DNA from: Hybos culiciformis
Taxonomy: Eukaryota > Arthropoda > Insecta > Diptera > Hybotidae
Length of the DNA stretch: 64,000 nt
Assembly (NCBI GenBank): GCA_964007475.1
Contig: OZ023273.1
Span: forward strand, 131,620,732-131,684,731
Reading direction: 5' to 3'
The notes under the pieces are model-generated. The model had not been told where the DNA came from, ran no database searches, and worked only from the letters and a program-made list of their open reading frames with translations. Below, piece by piece: positions 25,901 to 37,042 of the stretch (position 1 is the stretch's first letter; each line of letters begins with the position of its first letter). The position numbers and the translations under genes are program-made.

Positions 25901-28900
25901 TGCATTTACAAGTCGATAATTTAGATTGTAGAATTTTGAATAATATTCAAGTTAAAAATATATTTACATTAACAACACCACAAGAAATTCATTCGAATAT
26001 AGTTATTTCTAAATTTTTCGTAACCTCAATGGAAGCTGACCAAGTAAATGGATTGGATTTTGCTAAAGACATTGCCAGAGTCAATGAAGAGAATTTAATA
26101 AATTGTGAGTTTTTAATCTTAATTTTACTTCAGGTTAAACCAGTACAAACTTTCATATAGGTATCTGATAAAATAATGAAATTGAAATTTATAATAAAAT
26201 TAGGGCATTTTAAAAATAATGTGATTTTAAGAAATTCAACTATATTAAAATTAAATATCGTTGATAAAAATTAAATAACACCTACTCAATTGAAAACAAA
26301 ATTAACTAGGGTGAAATTTTTGGATTGTGTAACAAAAGCCAATATATTTCTTCACGTCAATTCTCCATCACAATCACATTTAAATCGTCAATGAAACAAC
26401 ACTAAATAGTTTTTTATTCTGTTTTCCAGCTGTTGTAATAATTGAAAGAGCCCGAGTCGCAAACAATTTAACTCTGTCTGAAAAGCAAGATCGACAAGCT
26501 GTAGCTAGACATTTATTTGGAACGAGTTTTTTGGACTTTCATCAAATTTATACCGGTAAAGTTAGCATCAAAGGCTCATTAACTGTTACAATTTTGAATT
26601 TTGAAGACAAGAATTCGAAATTAATATGGAGTGATGATAATTCGGTTCAATTTGATGGTGGAAATTTTCATGATTACTATTGGTCAAAGACTAAAGATCA
26701 GGTAATTGAGTTCTTAATAAGGTTTTTAAGAGAGATATGATAAAAACTTGACGTTGTAAGTAACACTTTATTAAAATTTTTCTTTAAACTTTCAAAGGGG
26801 TTTTATGTATTTAATTATTGAAAAAAAAATAAAAAAATAAAATAAAATAAGCTTACTCCAAATAATAATATGTATATAAAAAAGTACAAAAAAAATTAAA
26901 AAATATTTTATTTTAATTTTCCAGTCCATTCATCATTCCTTGGAATTTATATCTCCAATACATGCGCATTCAATTTACACAAATAATTTAAATAATCACG
27001 CAGTTAATGACTATTTATTTTGTAATCAAAATCCAAAGAAGCCTGTCGTGCTACTGTTTAATTCATCACATATGTTTGGTAATGTTAGAACAGATTTTGA
27101 GCACTATCCTTCAAAACTGGATCATGTCGATAATGTGGCAGCAAAGAAAAATGAATTATTTGAAATTTTGGGGAAAAAAAATTTCTTAAGTGGCATTGAA
27201 GTTGATCAAATCTTCACCAAAGATTTAAATTCTTTGAATACAAAAGATCTGATTGACAAAAATGAGACAAACTTTCAATTTCTTAATAATAAACATTTTA
27301 AGAATTTATATGTTACCGATTCATTTTTAATTCACGATAATTTAAATATATCAAAATTAAATTTTGTTGAAAATTTTAATGATTTATTACACCAAAGTTT
27401 ACGTTTAAATAAATTACAATTAAAGAAATTTACAACAATAAATTCATTACACTTTGATTTTTTCAATGGCTACAAAATTGATGATATTTTAAAGAAAATT
27501 GAAATTAATATAGAAAATGGATTAGTTCGATTTCATTTGAATAAAGAAATTTTCGTAGAGGGTGATGTTTATTTTAATCAAAATTTAAATTTAATTTATT
27601 TGAATAATATTGAATGGTCGGAATATACAAATAGATTGATAAGTCAATATGAATCGCCAATAATAGTTAGTGGAACAAAGTCATTTCTCCAACCAATTGA
27701 GGTTTGGAATTTAAAAACAGAATTGTTCAATGGATACAACTCAAATCACTTTTTTGGTAATTTATTACGGAAAAGCTCCGAACAAATAATAACAGGAAAT
27801 TGGACATTCGATAATGTCAATATTAACTCGATATATTTGAATGAAATCGATGAAATTGAATCTAAGCATTTAATAGATATCCGAGATACAAATTTAACAA
27901 TATCATCTGATCTGATAATGCCAAATCTTGATGTTAAAGAGAATTTGTATGGAAAATTTTTCTTTGATATTCAAAATATTGAAAATAAAATTAAATTTAT
28001 TGAACATAATAATTTTGATTATATTCGTGTATTAAAATCAGTCAAATTACCAGAAATAGAGAAAAATTTAAATCGAATTCTGAATCATGCTGCTATCAAT
28101 TCTAAAGACCAAATTATCGAAGGGAAAGTAATATTTAATGGGTATCCTAATTTTTTTAATTTAAGAATGGATAATGAAATATCTCACATTCTGGAGGATA
28201 TGTCAAAAGATTCACTGAAACTTAAAGATTTGTATAATGAACATCCCAATTATATTAGTGGAAAAAAACAGTTTAATGACTTGGTCAAATTTAAAACAAT
28301 CAACGGAGAGCATAAAAAATTGGATGTTCCAATAGTCAATGAACTAAATATTGCAGATTGGTGTGAAAACATTTTTTTAAAAAATTCAAATGATGTCATT
28401 ACAGGACACAAAGTTTTTAAGTCTGTACCCTATGTACATAAATTGAGCTCTAGTTTGATAAATGGAATTGATGTTTCTAAACAATTGTTTTTTTATCGTA
28501 ATAATATAAAAATATCACGCGATTCTCACACAGAACCAGAGTCAAAAATTCTGCATACTTTATTTGCAGGAAATACTGAAATTCACCAAAATCATCCAGA
28601 TAGAATAAAAATGCACCATCAGAACTTATCGCCAAATAATCATCCACACTATCCCAATTACCCAACAATGGATTCTCAAACCTATTTCATGCCAAATAAT
28701 CCGAGCTTATTTAATTTACATCACTATAACGAAGTCTCACCACATCATTATCATCAACATTTTTTGGATAAAGAACAACATTCTGAATATAATCATCAGC
28801 AACATATTTCTGAACACGTCGTTCCACTAAACCCACAACAACATGGACACTACAATCATCATTCTGGACATAGTACGCAACAGAATCTTGCACCAAGTAC

Positions 28901-30788
28901 TAATGGTCACAAACAATATTATTTGGAGACCACCATACCTGCAAACAATTTTCAAGATTCAAAATTCCTAAATAAAAACAAAGCAATATTTCCTCCTATT
29001 GAAATTAACAACATTGATATTCGTGGAAATCTTGAGCTCAATAAAGTGAATGACATTAAATTTGCTTACTTTTTAGACAACAGAATAAAAAAATGGGGAC
29101 ATTCACAGGAAATTCACGGTCATCTGATATTCCAAAATTTATTTTTAACTAAAAAAACCAAAATTCCGTCAATTAATAAAATTCCAATAGATGATTTAAT
29201 ATTCACTGAAACAGATGTTATGCAAGAAATTCATGGTACTAAAATAATTGATGGTAATTTAAAAATTACTGGTCCATCTTCGGTGATTAATTTAAATGGA
29301 AATGATTTAATAGATAAATATCATCAAACTATATTCACAAATCGAAATTATTATTTTGATAATTTGAGCATTTCAAATGGTCACGTTGTATTCGAAAACG
29401 GACTTTGGATCAGAAATACTCTAAATAACTATCCAATTGATTTATATTTTAATTGGCATCAAAAATTAATGGAGACAATCAGCTCACAATTAGAATATTT
29501 TGATAGAAGCATTAAATATTTAGAACATTCAAAGAATACTAATAAAGATAAAATTCTTTATTTTGATTATGATTCAAGTAAATCAATTCATTGGTATTCA
29601 TTGTCATTCATTGGCACACCTAAAGGCGATGCTGAATATGTTGAGGTACTATCAACTAAAGATTTATGTAATCTAGAAACATTTCATATTCAGGTTACAC
29701 GTAATAATCGAATTTATATAAAATACTATTATTCAACAAATAAAATATTCAATAATTTAAATAATTTAAAAGTATATGCTGATAATTATTGTGATGTTCA
29801 AAAATCAGATTTATTAATTACATGGAAATCAACAAAAGATGATCTTTATTATAATAAAAATTTAACTTTTAATCATTTAATAAAAAATATTGAAATTTTT
29901 AAAATTCATGATGATTTGAAATTTGTTTTGTTAGAATTTTACAAAGACGAACACATCAATCGTAACCATCATAATAATTTTGAGCATTATTCTCACGACT
30001 CTAACTCACATAATTTTCCAGAAATGAACCAACAAAGTTTTAATCCTATTAATAATTTAGCAGACAAAGACAATTTTCAAAATTTTCCAAACGTAGATGA
30101 TAAGCAAAAAAAATATTGGTCAATACTAATAAAAATTGATTTGAATGAAAATTTAATTCATTTAGTGCAATCATTTGAAAATGCTAATCATGTACCCTTA
30201 TCAACATCAATTAAAATAAAATATTGTGATTTATCGCAAGATATTTTACTGATAGAAAATCAAAAATATCACAATTATCATACTGTAAAAATTTATAAAT
30301 TTAATAAAATATTTGAATTAATTCATAATATTCATTTAGAATTTATATTAAACGATAATGATGGTTTAGAATTAATTGAAATTAATAAAAATTCTTATCA
30401 TTTAATAACAAATTGTAATAATTGTAAGAAAATTTCTATTTATGATATACCAAAACATATGAAATTTTCAAAATTTTTAAATAAAGAAAATAATAAAAAT
30501 GAATTATTTTTATATCAAATAATTAATATTAATATAAATATTAAAAGAATACAAACAATATATTTAGAAGAATTTAAAGAAAATTTATTAATTATTTATA
30601 CAAATAATTCAGATTGTTATTTTATTTATTCATATAAATTTATACAAGGTTGGGAACGATTAGCTTATGGTTGTTTAGAAAACTTAAAAGCAATTATAAA
30701 ATTAAAAACTAATCAAAATTTAGAAGAAGAAACTTTGTTATTGATTGGAATTGATAATGCAGTTGTTGTTAAAGCAATTGGCTTATAA
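22978..30788 (+). CDS. Large, probably secreted repeat protein (~2,090 aa), possibly Nasrat/Polehole type; 5' end incomplete
   Basis: Exons: 22978 (or 23064)-23665, 23841-23991, 24051-24525, 25271-26104, 26430-26701, 26925-30788 (TAA); all internal joins are GT-AG and keep frame. The 5' limit is uncertain: an in-frame TAA lies at 22974, the acceptor ending at 22977 is poor, a better one ends at 23063, and no in-frame Met exists near the start, so a signal-peptide exon upstream is missing. Seen: an N-terminal beta-rich region with EAR-like strings (GTIRSYKWQKSYFQLF), then recurring modules with the core I-x-G-x-x-x-F (EQIITGNWTF, DQIIEGKVIF, DVITGHKVF, QEIHGHLIF), many N-glycosylation motifs, a His/Gln-rich insertion at 28590-28910, and no transmembrane segment. 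Drosophila Nasrat and Polehole are large extracellular proteins needed for vitelline-membrane integrity and Torso signalling; resemblance is by size and repeat style only, so this is inference. Intron 24526-25270 holds nothing recognisable. Confidence 0.8.
26195..26306 (+). pseudogene. Duplicated exon fragment inside intron 4 of the large secreted-protein gene
   Basis: About 112 bp that repeat 25376-25487 of exon 4 with only a handful of differences (for example cattttaaaaataatgtga in both). The copy has an in-frame stop (aaattaaataa where the exon has aatttaattac) and lacks splice sites of its own, so it is a dead partial duplication. Confidence 0.9.
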
Positions 30789-32907
30789 ATTATTATTGTT
30801 ATTTATTTTGTTTTTAGTTTTATTATATTGTTAGTTATTATCATATTATCTACAAAAAATTATATTATCATTCGTAATGTTTGTATGTCATAAAAAGTTA
30901 TTAATCAAATGTTTTTTTATTATTGTTGAATTGAGTAGCTCTAGGCTCTAGGTGAGTGATACCGAAAATAATTTCGAAAATTTGCTCCACAATTTTAAAG
31001 TAAAATGTAAATTTTTTAATCATGAGATATTAAACATTATGTATTATTGTTGTTAACATTAAAAAAAATTATTACAAAAGATCTGTTAAAATTTTGTTTC
31101 TTAAATTTTATAAAAAAAACGTGTCTTTTTAACAAGATGGTTGGTATTATATTTTTTTTATTTTCCCATATAATCTTGACGAGAGGCGACTTAAGCGAAA
31201 ATTTAGTTTTTAAAGCTATGTTTCTGTTATTCTGTGTTTAAATAAAAACTGTTTTATAACTGAAATATAAAGATTGGATTTTAGATAATGCCTAATTGAT
31301 TGAATGTAACTATATGATAAACGTTTTTCACAAAAATGTAAAAAAAATACATAATCTACTATTCTTAGGCCACAAAATTTGGATTTTATTAAAAAAAATT
31401 TTGCAAATGAACATAAATTAACGGCAATAATTAAGCAAAATAAAACTTATTTCCTAGAATGTGATGTTATCCTATGTTATTGACAAAAATCCAAAAAAAC
31501 GTCGTCAGCAGCGGTTGATCACAATGCACATACCATAATATAAGACAAGGATAAAACCAATTAGGTACTACTTAAAGTGAAATCGTTGGTTAATTTTATG
31601 GGAATTTACAATAACTTTATATTTTACTTTAATGCCATGACAACTTAGGATACGAAATTCTTTTTACATCGATTCAATATTTTTTTGGTATGGTACTGGT
31701 AACATTTTCAACAACATTCTAGTTGGCTTTGCTTCTGGGCAGATTTAAACCAAAATTTTACATCTTACATATTACTAATTTTAATGTTGTTTTTGGGCTG
31801 TTGAGGTAAAAACATGCTTCTTGACATAAAATTTTAAGAAATCAGTAAAAAAAGAAATACATAGTTTCAAAGTCGATTTTCGAGCTTCTCTTACATAGAA
31901 AAATTTTAAAATAGTCTAAATAGTAATGTGATTTTCATAAAAATAAATTAAAAAAACTGCAACTTTTTTGAAATGTTATAATAGATCGAAATCGAAACAT
32001 AAGCACATTTAATAGTATGTTTTAGGATTTTATAATATTTAGGTTTATTTTTTTAATTTAAATAGTTTAAAATCTTATTTAGAATTAACATTACAAGTTA
32101 AGCTTTGTCATATAAATTAAATTTCACCTTAACCTTGGCTTTTCTGATTAACCCAGTTGGCCTTTTGAGACCGATTTTAAAAAGATCGAAACTTAGACCG
32201 ATTATTTTTCAATCTTTTTTTTTTATTTTAAGATTGATTTGCCTAAAATCGATAAAGTATTATATAAGACCGTTTTTAATCGATTTTTTTCAGTTTATTT
32301 TTTTAATTATAGACTTGTGCTTTTTTTTATTCTAATAATGAAATAATTATCTTTTTCTCTTTCTAATTTGTCATTATAGTTTCTTATTCAAAGTGTATAA
32401 GTTTATTTTTAATTTGAAATATTAAAATAATATTAATAAAAAAAATAATAAGGAATAAGGATATTATAACTTGCCGATCAGGAAAACCGATTTAATATTG
32501 TTTTCAATATCGGATTCAAATCGGTTAAGAAATCGATTTTATCTGCAAAACCGATTTTTGTTCGTAATGAATCCGACAATCGGATCGATCTAAATGGTGA
32601 CAAAATGTATGAAGAAAATATCGAAAAAATGTATGAAGAAAATATTGAAAAAATCGATTTATCAATCTCAAAATATCGATTTATAATTAATAAATAATCG
32701 AACTCTGGCTAATTGGGAAGTATTTAATTGTTGTGCAAAACCATAAAGAAAATTAACTGACAAAATCAAAATTTACGTAAGTTACAATAGAAATTTAAAA
32801 GTCATTAGAATGAACGTTTGTAAAATACAAATTAAAAAAACAAGAAATTCAAAATTTAGATAAAAATAAATAATTTCATGTATTTGTTTTTAAAGTTATG
32901 AAAAATT
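30789..32907. other. Intergenic; degenerate 'atcgattt' repeat region
   Basis: 3' flank of the large gene, then A+T-rich DNA. Between about 32150 and 32700 the strings accgattt/aaatcggt and atcgattt recur in both orientations, and a ~27-bp unit (aaaatgtatgaagaaaatat) is tandemly doubled at about 32603-32652. This looks like an old, decayed inverted-repeat element. No gene seen. Confidence 0.45.
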
Positions 32908-33711
32908 ATGAATAGAAATGTAGCATGTCATAAAAATTGTTGCAAGAATAGTGAAAATCAGTTTCAACCAACAAATGCTGTAGGTTTAAGAAGAATTTTT
33001 GGGCAATATCCAGATGAACCAATTGCTACTGGATTCGACAGAATACTAAATTATTTCGGCATTAAATGTGATGGAGAAACTGATTGTGTAGGACTGGATC
33101 CTAAGTGTAGGACAAAAAGCATTTGTTGTGATGAAAGTAAAGAAATTTTTTTTTGATCTAAACTTATTAATTTTTAATCTTTCTTAACATTTTTTTTTAA
33201 AGCAAAATCAAACTGCTGCCCAAAAAAATGTTCAAGATTTGCTATTCGTAATTGTTGTCAAATAAATGAGACTGCATGCGGATGTGGTGCATGTGATGCA
33301 TGTACATGTGATGCATGTGGTGTATGTCCATGTGAATGTGAATGTGAACCTGAAATTTGTCGGCCTTGTAAAAAGGACAAATGTTCAAAAAATGAATGTA
33401 TTAGTTTATTCAGATGTAGATCCAACAATACAGTACATTCACATTATTCAAATTGTTGTTCACAGTCTTATACAAAACTCTTCGAAGTATTGGGACCACC
33501 ACCTGAAATAGTTGAAACTGAATGGGCCCTAACAAGAATAAATTTATTTAGCGATGCATCAAAAACATACGAAGTTATGGACGACGAAAATAACGCAGTT
33601 CATGACATAGTACAACATGTAAAACAATGTCGAACAAAGACATTCTTCGCTGTATTGCCAGATGGCTCAACAGCAAGTTATGATAGTGTTTCAAATTCTC
33701 GTTTATGGTAA
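32908..33711 (+). CDS. Very cysteine-rich 245-aa protein, two exons, family unknown
   Basis: Exons 32908-33136 and 33203-33711 (TAA), joined by a 66-bp GT-AG intron (gtaaag...taaag); 246 codons with stop. The ATG at 32908 is the first in this frame; a five-codon upstream frame (ATG at 32898) overlaps it. I count 31 Cys: eight in exon 1 (CHKNCC, KSICC), 22 in the first half of exon 2 with a dense CxC/CxxC core (TACGCGACDACTCDACG then CPCECEC), one near the C-terminus. The last ~70 residues (WALTRINLFSDASKTYEVMD) look like a small globular domain and hold the single late Cys. There is no signal peptide, so an intracellular protein is likely. Such CxC-dense proteins are known as metal binders and as insect testis/sperm-tail proteins; I cannot assign this one to either. 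It lies just 5' of the R1 element, which has inserted downstream of the stop. Confidence 0.8.
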
Positions 33712-34106
33712 AAATTTGTATATTTAGGTAAAATTATTTTTTTTATTTTTATTTTTCATTATTTACAATAATTTTAAATAATTAAGTATTTATAAATAAA
33801 ATCGTTTTCATCCGAATGTAACAACTACAAATTAAACATACAAATTTCAAAAAATCAAACATCGTGTTTATTTAATTTTCAAATAATATCATTCCTGCCA
33901 GATGAGAATCCACGGGACCACCTTTCGGCATTACTTCGTGGATGCTCCGGCGCTTCTATTTTCTCCAGTACATTCTCGCAAGAGACACAATAATAATTTT
34001 TTTTTTATTTTTTTAATTAATTGAGCTCTTAGGATTGTGATGAGTCACTGTTAAAGTGGTTTTGTTTTTTCTTCAGAATTTCTCTGAAGAATGTGACTCC
34101 GTCATC

Positions 34107-37042
34107 TCAATTTGTGTTTGATTGGAGCATCCTCTCCACAAGATTTTCTGGCGCCAGCGCTGCTCCAAGAGAGTCAATCAATGACGCCCTTTCCCTATCC
34201 CACTCTTTACACTTGAAGATGGTGTGAAACACGTCATCATCTTCTTCTTCGCAGAAGTCACAAGTGGCGTTGTCTCTTTGTCCGAATCTATGGAGATAGG
34301 ATTTAAAACAACCGTGCCCTGACAGGGCCTGAGTGGTAAAGAAGTCCACCTCGCCGTGTTTTCTCTTCAACCATTTCTCCACGTCTGAAATTAGGCGATA
34401 TGTCCATCTCCCCGACGGACCCTCATCCCAGCGTTCTTGCCATTTTTCCACCATTTCTTGTTCCGCTCGGCTTTTAATCTCTAACCGACTATCCAATGTT
34501 CCAGCTTGGCACTCCCAGAACACGGTTCTCCTTTCCATCGCGCGTAGGTCGATTGGTGGAATTCCTGCTATTACCAGAATGGCACTGTCCGAAACAGTTC
34601 TGTAACTTGACGCAATCCTTAGGGCGGTGCATCTAATCACAGAGGCGGCTTTTTTCCGATAAGACGGTTTGTCCATTGCCTGGGCCCATACCGGAGCGGC
34701 ATACAGCATTTTAGAGAGCGTTACTCCAGCGAGAATACTCCTTTTAACTTTACCTGGGCCGCCAATATTCGGCATCAACCTTGATAAACTCCTGCATGCA
34801 CTTAAGCCTTTTTCCGTTAACTTATACAGGTGCGCCTTGAAACTGAGCCTCCTATCCAGCTCCACTCCCAGGTATGTTAATTGGTCTTTCCACTGTATTT
34901 CAGTGTCTCCTATTTCCAGGCAAGGATGGGTAAACATCCGTCTGTCCGTCACCAAGACCGCTTCTGTCTTATGGATTGCCATTTCTAGACCTTTCAAGTT
35001 TAGCCATCTCTTTACCCTCCTCAAGCAGTCGTTCACCCGTACCACGAGCAGCCCTAACTCGACAGCCGAACAGATGACTATGACGTCGTCCGCAAAACCA
35101 ACCAAGCTGCACTCCTCAGGTAGCACTATTCTCAGCAAGCCGTCATAGACGACATCCCACAAGAAGGGGCCTAGACCCGAGCCTTGTGGAACTCCACACG
35201 ACATTTTGTGGTCCACTTTGAAGTCTTTCCCTTCGAAAAACACTTTCCGCTCGCTCAGATAGTTACTGATAATATCAACTAGATAATCAGGTGTTTCCCG
35301 CGCCTTTAACGCGTTAATAATATCCGCCCAGCCTATCGTGTTAAAAAGGCGTTTTTAACATCCACCGAGACGAGGGCACTAAGCCCCTTCTTCTTTCCTG
35401 TGCCAACGTTTGCCAATCTGGTAATCCGCACTACCTCCTGAATAGCGTGGATCGTCGATAGACCCTGCCGGAATCCAAACTGTCTGCTTGAGAAGCCACC
35501 GCTAATTTGGAAGTGTTTCTCCAATCTTTGCAGTATGAGACCTTCCAGCACTTTTGCAATCGTATCCAAGAGGCAAATCGGTCGATAAGACGACGTCTGG
35601 TTCGCTGGTTTTCCTCCTTTTCTCAGAAGAATGAGTTTCTGATTCTTCCAGGTCTTCAGGAAGACTCTGTCCTCTAGGCATTTGTTGAGGAGTCGCAGGG
35701 GACAGCTCGGAAAGTGTTCGAAGAACTGAAGTAACACTTCGTTCGGAACTCCATCCGGCCCAGGTGACTTCCCGGTCTTCAGCTTTCGGCCCACTGCAGT
35801 TAGTTCTTCTACAGTAAATGGCTCCACTTCCTCTGTACCATCTCCAGCTCTACTCTGAGGTGTTTCTTCTGCCTCTTTATTCGGGAAGAGATCCGAAATG
35901 ACGGCTTGCACCAACTCGGGGTTGTTTAGCTCCGGAATTAGCTAATTTTTTCTTAGCTTATTAGAGACTATCTTATGAGCCAATCCCCAAGTGTCGCTTT
36001 CAACCTCCTGCAACAGATCTTTCTAGCACTCCAGCTTCTTACGTCTGACTTCTTTTTGGAGTAGCTTTTTCGTAGAGCTATACAAAATTTTTAGCTCAGG
36101 GTTACCCTGATTTCGGCACCATTTTCTCCGTGCCTCGTTGCATTGAGCCCTTAGGTTGGCGATCTGTTCGGACCACCAAAATGCAGGTGCTCTGTTGGCT
36201 CTACTTCTCTGTCTTCTGGGCATGGAGGCATCACATGCTTGCGTTAGGATTCTTGAGACTCTTTCCGCTGTCTCATTCAGATCTCCGCTTTCCTCTGTCC
36301 ATCATAAATCTTCAATGGCCTTGCTTTCTTTTATGAATGAAACCGACTTGACTTTATCCAGCTTTCTGTAATTCCAACCTTTACCTTTACCGTTCGAGTG
36401 CTGTTTTATATTGACGAGAGTTGAGTCCCCAATTTTTATCTCAATGTACATATGATCGCTGGAAGTGTTCTCATCCAGGACACTCCAATCCGTCACCTTG
36501 CTTGCTATCGCCGGTGTTGCAATAGACAAATCGATAATGGAGCTGGCTGTGCCTCGTCTGAAGGTAGGCTCTGTTCCTCTATTGAGGATCACCATGTCGT
36601 TTGCCGCCACGAGTTCCGACACCATCTCTCCTCTGCGGTCCAGTCTGCTTTCTCCCCACGCGGGCGATTTGCTATTAAAACCGCCCAGTATCATGACCTC
36701 TCTTTGGGCTGACCTAACGCTGTCCTCGAGAGCCTCGAGGTGGTCTCCGAATGTCACAAGCGCAACGTTCGGGGAGAAGTAGCAGCTGTATATCCTCAAT
36801 TTTTTGGTCTCTACCCATACAAACCCGTGGTCAGATGATCCATGAGCTGTAATCAGTAGGTCAGGATTGTATACGATGACGCCTGCCCTTTTGGATCATT
36901 CTTCGTACCAGTGTGCTGCATCAGGCTTGCGACATTGCTCGCTGAAAGCAATGACATCAGCCTGCCTCTCTTTAGCCAACTCCATTAGCAAATCCAGCGC
37001 AACCAAGGATCTCCCGAGGTTGATTTAAATGACGTTAGTCAT
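34107..37042 (-). pseudogene. R1-type ORF2 (endonuclease + reverse transcriptase), multiply interrupted
   Basis: Minus strand, from an ATG near 37042 that overlaps the ORF1 end. Endonuclease: about 37030-36300, with INLGRS, an SEQC-type motif (FSEQCRKP), FNSKSPAWGE and SSDH; in-frame stops occur just after the start and after HWYEE. A stretch at 36223-36023 (Trp-rich FWWSEQIANLRAQC) links to RT: KTGKSPGPDGVPNEVLL, SSYRPICLLDTIAKVLEG, motif A VSVDVKNAF, then a one-base slip in a T run near 35340, then CGVPQGSGLGPFLWDVVYDG and motif C FADD. The C-terminus has the CDFCEEEDDD...H...C zinc-knuckle typical of R1-like elements. Both RT aspartate motifs are present, so loss of function comes from the stops and frameshifts, not from lost catalytic residues. 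Confidence 0.93.
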
